A stretch of DNA of 64,000 nt. Source: Gordionus sp. m RMFG-2023. Its lineage: Eukaryota; Nematomorpha; Gordioida; Chordodea; Parachordodidae. Positions 1 to 10,915 of this stretch are shown here, piece by piece. The position numbers were made by a program, and so were the translations under genes. The notes under the pieces were generated by a model. It saw only the letters and a list, made by a program, of their open reading frames with translations, was not told where the DNA came from and did not search any database. The stretch covers positions 45,712,569 to 45,776,568 of the forward strand of contig NC_088776.1 in NCBI RefSeq assembly GCF_954871325.1. The letters run 5' to 3'. Numbering within the stretch: position 1 is the stretch's first letter; each line of letters starts with the position of its first letter.

Positions 1-1005
1 GATTTGTCCAAAAAAGTCATTTTTTCCCCTTATAAATTTATTAAATTCAATCATACATTATTACAAAGGCACATTCTCAATTATATTTGTATTTTAAAAC
101 ATTCAAATAACAATTCATGATAAAGCAATATGGCTTCAAATATAATTATTTAATAGAAATAAATCTATCTAAAAATATCATTTTAATTAAACAATGAATT
201 AGGACTAGGCTGGAGCAGGTTGTTATATTTTTAGAAGACCTTGTAAACCTGTTGTTAATTGGAAACGAAGCTTTTCGTAAGATGTAATATTAAAATATAA
301 ATCAAATACAACCGGTTCTTAAAAAAAAATTAAATTATAAAATTCGATATTCAAGTATATATGACAAAACATGACTATATTAATTAAATGCTGAGCACGG
401 GCTAAGATTTAGGTTATTACTAGGGTTAGTAATTAAGTTATGATGTTTAGGATTGGAGCATTTTCACTTTATTCAATTAGCTACAAATACACAACTCTTT
501 GAATTTTACATTATTAAGCAACATTACAATTATACGTTTGTTAGCTTATCCTGTGTTATATAATCACTTTCCTATAATAAAAATTATTTGAGGATTGCCT
601 CGAGAAGTTTGTTAATGAACGATATATTATAAATTAATAAACGATCTATTAGGACATTGGAAAATTTAAAGAATTTTTTTGAAATCCACTATAAAAGAAG
701 AAGCTGCCAAATTAGAACGAAATTATATTATATTATTAACTAGATAATTAGTTTTAATATAATTAGTATTGTTACCCGGAGGGAATTCATTAGAAGGGAA
801 TATTTCCAAAATTCTACATTTTTTTAAATATTTATAAAATTATTAAAAAATTTAAATCCTTTTCTTTATAAATAATCATAAATAGCTTGGATAAATTTAT
901 TCAAAATATTATTGTAGCTCTCACATTTAATAGTTTTTGTTTCTTAAGCCTGATAACAAATATATTTTATTTGACAATATAACTTTTCCCAAGATAGATT
1001 TCTTA
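1..1005. other. A+T-rich intergenic stretch
   Basis: No open frame of note, no RNA gene and no element end was recognised. The sequence is simple A+T-rich spacer up to the target-site duplication of the hAT element that follows. Confidence 0.6.
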
Positions 1006-1013
1006 TACCTGGG

Positions 1014-4000
1014 CAGGGTTTCGAACCGTTTAGTATAACGGTTCGGTTCGTTCCGGTTTTTAGTTTAAAATTTTATAAAGGTTTTGTTCCATTTCGGTTT
1101 TTTAAAAAAATAATCATATCGGTTCGGTTTATAATTTATAACGGTTCTTTTCGGTTTGTTCCGGTTTTTATAAATTTAATTTTAAAAAAAATTAATCATT
1201 AACCATGTATATATTAATTTTAGAGAAAAATCTTTTTATAATTTCTTATTTAATTTAACCATGAATGATAATCTAATAGATATTTTTATTAAACTTAGTA
1301 AATATAAATTAGACAAATCAATTCTTTTTATTTCATAAATAAGATAAACACAAACATGCGCAAATACAATGAGGAATAAAATAACACATAAATATAATGA
1401 AATTTATATTATTTATTTTTAAAAAGAGAATTGGAACGGATAACTAAAATATTTTCTAATATTTCAGGATTTAATTTAGTTCTTTGCGCAGAGAGTATAA
1501 ACTTAAGGCTAGAAAATGCTCTTTCTACGGATACCTGCGTAGCTGGAACTGCTAGCACAACCATAGCTAACTTATAAAGTTCTGGCATACTATTCTTTAC
1601 ATTTTCCCAATAATTCAAAAGATTTGCATCTTTTTCTAATCTCTCTATATTATCAAATGACCGAATTATATACTCTATTTCTACACATTTATTATAATTT
1701 TCTATGCCCTGAGAACTATTCTTATTAAGGCTTTCATGCGACATTAATAAATCTTCAAAATCATCATCTAAGTTATCTTTCGAATGTGAACACGTAGGAA
1801 TAGTATCTAGATTTTCAATATTCTGATTATTTAAATTTTGGATTAAGTTCCAAGTTTTATAAAGATGTTTTTTGGCGATATCTTTTTCTTCAAATGATCA
1901 AAATACATTATATCTTGGATCGAGATATATAGCTGAGCAAAAAACTTCATTTTTCAAATTAATCTCTCGTGCTTTGATTGTACAAACTAAAAGTTTGGCA
2001 AATGAAGTGTCTATTTTGCTAGTTTGCATGATACATTTGATCCATGCTGCATAAAAATCGCCCATGGTCATTTGTTCACTTATTTTGTCAAAATATAAGA
2101 TGGATATAAAGCTTTTAATATATCACTAATTATTTTCCATTCATTCTCTGACAAACATTTTTCACGATCATTACTTTGGCCGATATTTCTTGGCAAAAGT
2201 TTTTTAACTCTAATAATCTTTCCAACATTAAATAGATTGAATTCCATCTTGTGCAACAATCTATTAGTGGCTTTTTAAAATTTAATTTGGACAAAATAGA
2301 CATTGTAGTCTGATTTCTTATTTTTTTGCAAATGTTTCTTGCTTTATTAATAATAACAATTTCATTTGAATTTTTTATGCAATCATTAATTGCTAATTGA
2401 AATGTGTGGGAGGCACATCTAATGCCCATTAACATGGATCTCGTATGAGGTACAAGATTAATACTTTCAATATTAAAAAAAGGTTCTTCATTTTCATTAA
2501 CAATTATATCATCATTGTTATTTAAATTATCATTATCTAAATAATCATTAAGGATATCATCTTCATCATGATGTATTAACAGCTTGATTAATTTAATCAT
2601 GTTAGCTGCATTGTCTGTGGTTATCGTATAAATTTGATCAATTCTTATTTCATGTTCGTTTAGAACATCTAGAATAATTTTTTTTAGATATTCTGATGTA
2701 TGTCTTTCTTTTATCTCTTTCATGCATAACGTTCTTAATTTTATTTCTCCATTATCTATAAATTGAATATTGATCCCCAGTATGGACCTATCATATCGAG
2801 TTGCAATATCTAATTTTAACGATATAAGTTTTTGGTATATTTCTTTTTTTAAATTTTGCGAAAAATCAAATGCCATTTTTTAAATATTATTGCGTATATT
2901 TTCAGAATTGATGGTTAAATTACCACCCAATCCTACAATTATCGGATCTATAATATTTCTAAATGCTTTGTCATCAATTGATTTTATTGGTCTCCCATGA
3001 ACTGTGATTAACTCAGTGCAGGAGCGGATTAAAGTGTCTTTATTAATATTAATTTGTATTGTATTAGTTTTGGTAAAAGCATTTTGAATTGTATTATGAT
3101 TATTTGCATTTTTTGTTATTGTTTTTTTAATAGTCAAATTATCTTCTTTTTTTTTAATAATTTGAATTCCTTATCGTGGAATCTTTCTATATGTCGTTTA
3201 AGATTTGCTGCATGGTCCCCGGTTAAAACTTTACCACAGTTTTCTAGTTTACAAGTAGATTGATTTTTTACAATATCTAATTTAAAATATGATCGCACAG
3301 GATTTAACTTTTCCCGAACCATTTAATAGATACTAATATGCTATATGATGATGAATAGATCAGAATCTTTTATTATAAAAATAGAATAAATAAATTTCTT
3401 AATAGAATCAGTATAATTTTTTATTTATCTTATCTGACAAGATCTCCCCCAAAAACGTGAATTATATGCAGGCCTACCCTTCATATAATTATGCCGATTT
3501 TTTCCTCAAAGATACTAACAACAAACCTTGTACACAGATGAAACTAAATAAGTGAATGGAGCTTACTAATACCATTTTAATAAATAATTTGATTTAATAG
3601 AGAAAAGAAAGAAGCAAAAAGATAAGATATAAAATAAGAAGAAAAGAAATAGAAAAGCTGTTTAAAATTCCAAAAACAACTGTCTTTTATTAAAAAATTA
3701 AAGTTAATTAAATTAAAACTTTAATGGATACTTTATCATTTTATAATTATCCAATTGAATTTCATGTGTTTAAATTTTATTTGGTACTATAAGATTTAGA
3801 AGGTTAATCAGTAAGTAGTTATTATTTCAAGAAATTATCCACTAAAATGTAAATGGAAATAAATAAATAAATTAACCATAAAATACAGGAATATTAATTA
3901 ACAATCATGTTTTTTTTTAATTTCAGAATTCTAATATTCATTTAAGTCATTATAAATTATTCATTATGAAAATATTAATTAATAAGAAATTAATATAAAA

Positions 4001-4526
4001 CAGTATTTTATTAAAAGTAATCAGTACCTGATTTTCTTTAGATGTTAGTTAGAATTATGATTTTTCCCAAATTATTAGCAAGTATTAATAAGCTAATTAA
4101 TAACTAATATACATATATATATATATATAAGAATAAACTTGTTAATTTAAATAATAGTCTTGTTTGATTTTAAGATTCTTATCTAATTAACTGGTAATTC
4201 GCCTAATCTCTATTAAATTGAGTATTTATTAAAGTGAAAAGAAAAAACAATAAACATGGTGGTATTAATTGACATGTAAAAAAAATTCAATTTAAAAAGA
4301 AATAAAGAGTTTAAAAATTTCCCCAAGGAAAATTCAAATTTCAAATTTAGGTTAATAATGTTTAAATTTAATTATTTTTTAAAATCGTTTTGAACCGGTT
4401 TAAACCGGTTTAAAATATTTATACGCTCTTTTTATAGTTTCTTTATAACGGTTCGGTTACGGTTACGGTTCAGAAAATTATAACGGTTCATTCCGGTTTG
4501 GCGGTTCGGTTGGGTTCGAAACCCTG
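1014..4526 (-). mobile_element. hAT DNA transposon, full-length but inactive
   Basis: A complete 3.5-kb hAT element. Both ends carry the 14-base inverted repeat CAGGGTTTCGAACC. The flanks are a perfect 8-base target-site duplication, TACCTGGG, at 1006-1013 and 4527-4534, which is the hallmark length for the hAT superfamily. Inside both termini (about 1014-1165 and 4390-4526) lie repeated copies of a motif like AACGGTTCGGTT, the subterminal repeats where hAT transposases usually bind. The interior codes on the minus strand for a BED-finger transposase that is now broken in several places. Perfect ends with a decayed gene suggest an insertion of moderate age that could still have been moved in trans. 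An (AT)n tract lies at 4109-4129. Confidence 0.93.
1409..3322 (-). pseudogene. hAT transposase, BED-finger type, decayed
   Basis: Minus-strand transposase remnant in four readable blocks. The first (3322-3134) starts at ATG and holds a BED-type C2H2 finger (CKLENC ... HIERFH). The next (3137-2880) is the linker. The third (2876-2130) carries the catalytic core: TTDNAANM with the first catalytic Asp, CASHTFQLAIND, and the TRWNS segment. The last (about 2090-1409) has a YLDPRY motif and the C-terminal hAT dimerisation domain, including VSVERAFSSLK. Breaks visible: a frameshift at the nine-A run near 3139-3147, an in-frame TAA at 2880-2882, frameshifts near 2150-2190 and 2075-2110, and a TGA at 1898-1900. 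It would have been a nuclear cut-and-paste transposase of roughly 600 residues, normal for hAT. Identity as hAT is secure; the subfamily is not. Confidence 0.92.
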
Positions 4527-4545
4527 TACCTGGGTATGATTTAAT

Positions 4546-4697
4546 TAGTGTTATTAAACGACCCGATTTAGGTCGATTTTTGAATACAACCATGGACCTC
4601 TATTTGCAAAATTTCGAGGCTTACATAATATTTTAGCTAAAATCTTAATTGGGCCGTTTTTAAAAGTCGACCTAAATCTGGCGGTTTGACATCACTA
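4546..4697. mobile_element. hAT-type MITE, TAGTGTTATTAAACG family, copy 1
   Basis: A 152-base near-palindromic element beginning TAGTGTTATTAAACG and ending in the inverted form GTTTGACATCACTA. It is bounded by a perfect 8-base target-site duplication, GATTTAAT, at 4538-4545 and 4698-4705. It encodes nothing and lies 20 bases right of the hAT transposon. Other copies are at 5376, 18746, 30157 and 51501. Confidence 0.9.
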
Positions 4698-4885
4698 GAT
4701 TTAATTACAGTTAAATCAAGATTTTCTTATAAATAATAATGAAGTTTGGATACATTCATTCGTTCAGAATATTCTCTTAGGTTACATTTTATTATTGTTC
4801 CTTAAACCTAATAACAAATATATGAAATCGAGTTTTGATAATGTATTTTATTGAATATTTAAATGTATATTATTATTATATTTAT

Positions 4886-5804
4886 CAGAGACCTGCAGAC
4901 CCGGCCCTAAGCCCGGCCACCCGGGCCGTATTAAAATATAACCGGGCCGGGCCTGAATTTTTTTTAAAAACCCGGGCCGGGCCTGAAAATTTTTTTTTAA
5001 AATACTCGGGCCGGGCCGTATTTTTTAAAAAAATTTATACAACATGAATTATTATATTCGTCAATTAGATATGGTTATAGATTATATATAGTTATGATTA
5101 ATATAATGTTTGGTGAAAGTTAACACTAGCTAACACTCATAGTATCTATTACATAATATAATTAAAGTTTTCCTGCCATGGAATAAATAAGCAAAGCATT
5201 AAATACATTATTATATAATATATGTTATATTTTTTATTAATTAAAATATCAGTTTTATTTTTTTTATAAATACAATTAATATAGTATATTCTCAAAATAT
5301 TTTTTACACAAATTTTTTATAGTATCAATTTATAATATACTAAATATCTGTTTAGAATTAAAAAAAAATATGTAGTAGTGTTGTTAAACGGTTTAACTCA
5401 CTTTTTTATCCAGAAAAATATTATGCAAGCCTGAAAATTTTGCTCATAGAAGGAACAAAGTTCTAGACATATAGTATTGAAATTTCGAGGCTTAGTCAAT
5501 ATTTTTCTGGTGAAAATATTGAGTTAGCCGTTTTTAAAAATTGGCTCAAAACGTATAACAACATTAGCTAATATGCCTGCTTATTAAATGATAATACTCG
5601 CCGAAAAAGATGATAAAATACCAAATAGATGAATTTTTTGTATATATCACGTAGAATATAATTTTAAAAAATTCCGATCCGGGCCTAAAAAAAATTTTTT
5701 TTTTAATCCAGGCCGGGCTGTAAAAAATTTTTGAAAAAAAAATCCGTGCCGGGCATTAATTTTTTTAATCCGGGCCGTGCAAATGGTACCTCTGCAGGTC
5801 TCTG
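4886..5804. mobile_element. Non-autonomous hAT element with CAGAGACCTGCAGA ends
   Basis: A 919-base element with the 14-base TIR CAGAGACCTGCAGA at both ends and a perfect 8-base duplication, ATATTTAT, at 4878-4885 and 5805-5812. Within both ends are many GGCCCGG/CCGGGCC subterminal repeats separated by A or T runs, a striking contrast to the surrounding A+T-rich DNA. No transposase is present. A smaller MITE (5376-5566) has inserted in the middle, so this element is the older of the two. Related shorter copies lie at 24885-25209 and 40308-40644. Confidence 0.9.
5376..5566. mobile_element. hAT-type MITE, TAGTGTTATTAAACG family, copy 2 (nested)
   Basis: Starts TAGTGTTGTTAAACGG and ends with the inverted ATAACAACATTA. 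The internal sequence (GAGTTAGCCGTTTTTAAAAA, AAATATTGAGTTAGCC) matches the copies at 30157 and 51501. It sits inside the 4886-5804 element. A clean 8-base duplication is not visible, so the outer bases are approximate. Confidence 0.8.
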
Positions 5805-5812
5805 ATATTTAT

Positions 5813-7797
5813 TATTTGAATTATAATTTATTTGTTGTTACTTGAATATAATAAAATTTAGTATACAAATTGGAAATTGTTGTTTGAAATTTAAACAATA
5901 TCTCCCGTTTATTCACATATATTCTTATTTATTTCTAGAATTCCCATGAGAAGTTATCGCAAAAAATTCCCATGAATTTTACAACTATAAATATATTTGA
6001 CCTATATTTATAATTATATATATATCTTAAACTGTAGTTTGAAATCAAGATTAGCAATGTGTTTGTTAAATTAATTGTGTTGGAGGTCATTGGTGTTTAT
6101 ATTTATCCATGTGGGGAGGAAGGGATGTGGATTTTTTTGAGGCTTCACTAATTTTTCGGTGGTTATCTTTATATATCTCCTCCAAAGTTGGCTGAACAAT
6201 TGGAAGTACTAAATCTAAAATATTCCAGTGTATTGTGCGTTATTTGTCTAACACTAACCAGTATGGTAGCCAGCATAAATTAATAAATTATTAGTAATAA
6301 AAATTTGGCCAATCTTACGATTAAAAAGCAACTGAGCATTATTCTGAAATTTTTAACAAAGGTTTAGTGCTCAATTTTAAAATAATTTAATCTGTTTGGA
6401 CATTAGAAAGAAAAAAAAATAGACAATATGCTAGAAATATTAAAAAAACTATCCGGCTTATGATAATATTTAATGCCTGACTAGTACTTTTAATTTCTCG
6501 ATCTTATTTGGTAAATAATTGTTTAAATTACCATCACGCCTGAGCGGAGAATATAGAAGTTATAACTATCTGGTTTGTGTTATTATTTAGTGCCTTAATT
6601 ATTAATTTCTTCATCAATTGATTAAGCCTTAAGCCTAAAGTCATAATAATTAGTGCGTATTTCATACTTTTTAATGCTTTAATCCATATGGTAGTTAGTC
6701 TAAAGAAAAATATTAATGGTAAAATAAAAATAGATTGACATCATGTTAGAAGAAAAATTATGGAGCAATGAACAATATGTTAGACATGATTAGTAGAAAA
6801 GATTAATAGGCAAACTTCACTAAAATTAAAACTACTTGATAATAGTGAATAAATAATATTTCATTTTATTCCACATATTTGCTTTTATGCTATACGTAGA
6901 ATAAATTTTTTAAGGAATTATACTTTTTCAACAATATTAATTCTTCCGAAAAAAATATTTGTAAAGGATAAGTTATACCTGGGGAAGACGAGCTTTCCCG
7001 TGAAGCGCTTTTGAGCTGCTAGCATTGATTATCTCAAAATATGAAAATGATATTTGCAATTTATTGATAAAAATAAGCCAAAATGGAAATTAATTATAAA
7101 AATTAGTGAATTTAAACAAATAATAATGCAATAGGCATGAGCCCAAAAATAGCAATTACATGGGCAAAGACCCATAAATATTTTAGATACATTTATCAGA
7201 TAATTGCATAATATAGTTTCTTTCACTTTCTTAAATATGTGTTTCGATGTGCACAATTTAAAACCTTGTTGTTTCATTATTCTTGATTTATATCGTTTTG
7301 CATAACCAAGTTTGTTTTATAATGGTTAGCAAGGACGGATTTTTATTAATAAGCTCATCTTTTATTAGTTGTTTCTTCTTTCTATTATGATTTATTAATA
7401 TTCAAATTTCAATAAGTAAAAATAAATAAATTATACAATGTTAGATCTATTGTATTTATTCATTTTTCTGATGACATTATATAATTGCAACATTGATGTT
7501 GAGCAATCATGAGAATATGTATTGATAAATCATGATGGAATAAAGAAATTTATTTTATTTTTTAAAATTGTAAATACATATGACTAAATAACTAAAAATA
7601 TCCATGGTATATATATAATATTTTATATAATATATTTGTATAGCTACATAACATAGAGGCCTTTCCAAAATAAGTTTTACAAAAATTAGAATATAAAAAT
7701 ATCTTGCGATAACACGTCAAATAAATATTAATTATACGAAAATAAAGAAAAGTTAAATCCATATTCAAAATATTCAACAATTATTTTAAAAACATTT
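5813..7797. other. A+T-rich intergenic stretch
   Basis: Nothing identifiable. An 82-codon minus-strand frame at 7029-7277 has no recognisable domain and the low-complexity composition expected by chance. Loosely similar segments around 6450-6680 may be diverged local repeats. Confidence 0.5.
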
Positions 7798-7839
7798 ATG
7801 CTATGCGCCGACGTGATTATTATAAATCGGCATTATTGG

Positions 7840-7875
7840 TGACCAAAAATATAGGCGGCCGGGGCACAGTTCTAA
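7840..7875. repeat. Short G+C-rich repeat shared with 57195-57245
   Basis: A G+C-rich patch (AAAAATATAGGCGGCCGG then GCACAGTTCTA) resembles AAAAATATCGGTGGCCG ... GTGGTTCTA near 57195-57245. Both sit in A+T-rich DNA and may be the ends of one dispersed repeat. The other boundaries cannot be set by eye. Confidence 0.4.
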
Positions 7876-8210
7876 TCATGCACAATTATATCTTTTAATA
7901 TATTTAAAATATTTAGATAAAAAATTATAATAGTAAACCGGAATTAAATTTTCCCGTTAAATAAATGTTGGAAAAATGTCAAGAAAAACTTCGTTTAGAC
8001 TAGACGCTATGAACAAAAATCAATAAAAAACGATATTTAAATAATAATATTCATTTTCCTGATCCCTTCTACAATCCAATCAATTCTCAATTTTGCTAGT
8101 AATTCATATTGCAAATATCAACAAAGTAATAATTTATTGGATCAGTATTTTAAATCAATAGAGTTTACTCATTAATGTGATTTTGGTCCCATCACTTTTC
8201 AATCAGCCTC

Positions 8211-8276
8211 CAAAAGTTTAAATAATAGTCTTCGAAGAAGTAAGTGTGGCTAACCCACAAGCGTGTAAAAGGTTCC
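8211..8276. repeat. Interspersed repeat, partner at 35401-35479
   Basis: Shares CAAA-TTTAAATAATAG, then a GTGTGGCTAACCCAC block and a following GCGTGTA...GGTTCCT, with 35401-35479. It lies about 170 bases upstream of the MRPS24 start codon, so it is inside or next to that gene's promoter. There is no coding potential and no recognisable tRNA-type promoter boxes. Family unknown. Confidence 0.5.
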
Positions 8277-8442
8277 TAAAAGGAATTTACCCAAATTTAT
8301 TTTCAATATTTTGATGAAAATAAAGAATATCTAGCGTAGACAACCTTAGAAAGCGAAGCATTCACTGCAAGTAAAATAAATAAACCGATTTTTATCAGGT
8401 TATAATATACACCTGTTATTCAATAAATTAAGAACTATTAGT

Positions 8443-9057
8443 ATGTTCGGTCGTAAAATATGTAATTTTACGAACGGTTTATTTGTAAGATATATTCATA
8501 AGACAACACCATCTTATAAAGCAAGAGCTGGTCGTTATCGTCCTACAACACACAAAACATTGCCTTTGACATATGAGCAATCTCAAGCTCCCTATTTAAT
8601 AGGTGTTAGTAAAACATGGAATTCAATGAACACAAGTTAAAGTTACCTAACATGTTTATTTTTTATTAAGCAAATTTTTAAATTTATAATATATTTATCA
8701 CCTAAAATAATTTAGTTTAATATTTATGTATGTATTTTCACATAATATTAAAAATTAGGTACAATAAATGAAGCACATGAACCATGTATTGCTGGAGATA
8801 TTGCTATTCAAGATAACTTTATCAGAAAATTTATGTATGGCACATGGCCTAAACTTTTCGTCACAGAATTATTTATTAAACGTCGATATAACATGATCTT
8901 TATTGGAGGAATAGTTCAAAGAACAATAATACCTCGAAAACTTTATTTTTTAATTGGCTATACTGAAGAGTTGCTATCTAATTTCCTTAAATGTCCAGTT
9001 AAAATGGAAATTCAAACTGTTGATTCTATGAAGGATGTTATATTTAAATATGTTTAA
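8443..9057 (+). CDS. MRPS24: Mitochondrial ribosomal protein S24 (uS3m), two exons
   Basis: Nuclear gene for a small-subunit protein of the mitochondrial ribosome. Exon 1 is 8443-8635, the intron 8636-8758 (123 bases, GTTAAA ... TTAG), exon 2 8759-9057. Splicing joins ACA-A to GT-ACA and gives 163 residues, close to the roughly 167 of the human protein. Recognisable family stretches are PLTYEQSQAPYLIGV and WNSMNTS at the end of exon 1, then FIRKFMYGTWPKLF, KLYFLIGYTEELLS and CPVKMEIQTV near the C-terminus, which are diagnostic of MRPS24. The N-terminus is basic with hydroxylated residues and few acidic ones, as expected for a mitochondrial targeting peptide. The ATG at 8443 is the first in frame and gives the right length. 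No breaks are seen, so it is probably functional. The exon join is inferred from splice consensus and homology, not from transcripts. Confidence 0.93.
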
Positions 9058-9075
9058 CAATTTTGATATGTGTAC

Positions 9076-9081
9076 AATAAA
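9076..9081 (+). terminator. Poly(A) signal of MRPS24
   Basis: A canonical AATAAA hexamer 19 bases after the MRPS24 stop codon. This implies a very short 3' untranslated region. No other AATAAA is better placed. Confidence 0.7.
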
Positions 9082-9536
9082 AATCAACTTGCCTTTTCTT
9101 TTAAAATTTTGATTTAATATTGATTATGAATTATTTTAATATATTTTAAATAAATTTAATCAACTAATACATTTTTAGTTAGCTTAACTAAATGAACTTT
9201 AATATTTTAAAATTATAAATCTTTATATTTTGCACCTGAATTATAACATAATTTCATCAATTTAGTCTATCTTTTCTTTTATTTCCTTACCTTTTTATCA
9301 TAATATAGATCCTATATGAAGCTGTCTAATTTAAATTTCAAATTCAGCACTATCTTCATTAAAGTTTATCTTCTTTCATTGTCTTTTTTATGTCATCTGT
9401 AAACAGAATTGTCACTCCTGAAATCCAGTTATATTTTTATAATTACATTAATGATAGTAAAAATGCAAAATTTTTGTAAATCTCTACTTTTATAGGGAAG
9501 CCAGCTGATGTATGTGATCTTCTAATATATTTTTCA
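9082..9536. other. A+T-rich spacer 3' of MRPS24
   Basis: Ordinary A+T-rich sequence between the MRPS24 poly(A) signal and the target-site duplication of the nested element that begins at 9545. Nothing else is seen. Confidence 0.6.
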
Positions 9537-9695
9537 TTATTATATAGTGAAGATCATGGTCTGGTCTTTGGCCCACACTGGATAGATAGACTTGGGTTGG
9601 GCCAGAACTTGTTCTTTAAAAATATCGAACTAATACATGTTCCTATATAAAAAGACTGGTCCAGGATCCATCCTTTTATTTTTTGTTATTTTAAG

Positions 9696-10620
9696 GGCAT
9701 GACTAAAATACGCACTTACTATGAAAGAAGCTTAATTTAATTTATATTATTTTAGAATCGTTTTTTTTATTCAAAAAAATGGTAACATATTAAAATTTTA
9801 AAATAATTATTTTTTTACATGACTAAAATACGCGCCCCCTATTAAAGAAGCTTAATAAAAAATGAACGTAGAATCATATAGAGGTTATTAAAAGGTTTAA
9901 AAAAATGTTAATATTATATTTTAAAACTTTTTATAACCTAGTGGGCTTTTGAAAAACAAATTTTTTTTGACTAAACTACACGCCCCCTATCAAAGTAGCT
10001 TATTTCATAAAAAATTATAGCATAATCGTATTAAGCTCATTAAGAGGAATCAAAAATGTTAATATTAAGTTTATAAATAATTTATAACTTATTGAAATTT
10101 GGAAAAAACACTTAATTTCTTCTTTTTTTCACTAAACTACGCGCCCCCGATATACATAATTTTTAAAAAATAAATACAGAATCATGTATAACTTTTCAAG
10201 GAGATTCAGAAAATGGTATTATTTATTTTTTAAAAAAATATTTATATTATCAAAAAAAATTTTTTTTGACTAAACTACGCGCCCCCTATCAAAGAAGCTT
10301 ATTTCATAAAAAATTAAAGCATAATTTATTTTTTTTAAAAAAATATTTATATTATCGAAAAAAAATTTTTATAACTAAACTACGCCGCCCCCTATCATAG
10401 AAGCTTATTTCATAAAAAATCATGGCATAATCGTATTAAACTCATTAAGAGGAATCAAAAAATGTTAATATTATAAATTATTTATAACTTATTGAGATTT
10501 GAAAAAAGCATTTAATTTCTTCTTTTTTTTTGACTAAACTACGCGCCCCCGTTGAATATACATTATTTTTAAAAAATGAATACAGAATCATGTATAACTT
10601 TTAAAAAAATCATTTAATTA
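9696..10620 (+). repeat. Foldback left arm: seven core modules
   Basis: Modules alternate between two kinds. In one the core is followed by TATCAAAGAAGCTTATTTC and a segment with AGCATAATCGTATTAA. In the other the core is followed by GATATACAT or GTTGAATATACAT and then AATACAGAATCATGTATAAC. The outermost two modules are more diverged (core GACTAAAATACGC). The left arm has one module more than the right, near 10373. Confidence 0.85.
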
Positions 10621-10915
10621 ACTATGAAGTTAATATTATAAAATCAGCCCATAAGGTTAATAGGAGGTCTATTTATTTGAATATTCTCATAATTTTTTGA
10701 TGAGTTTTCTTTTGATAAAGTTGAAAATACAAAAAACCCATCTTTTTTGAAAACTTATATAACATAAATAACCAGGGCTCGTATTGATTTATAGCTTGAT
10801 TGGGAAAAATCAATTTCATTGACTAGATCCTATTAATAATCTAAGCTAAATTCTGCATAAGTAGCGTTATATTTACCAAAAAATTTCTATATTTCTAATT
10901 ATTTTTTTTATTGTG

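Noticed and set aside
1872-2054. Plus-strand frame of 60 codons.
   Set aside because: It is the antisense of the transposase segment read on the minus strand.
4835-5047. A 70-codon frame with PGPEFF-like repeats.
   Set aside because: Again a translation of the subterminal repeats of 4886-5804.
7029-7277. An 82-codon minus-strand frame with Cys and Trp.
   Set aside because: No domain, rich in Ile, Phe and Tyr as expected from random A+T-rich DNA.
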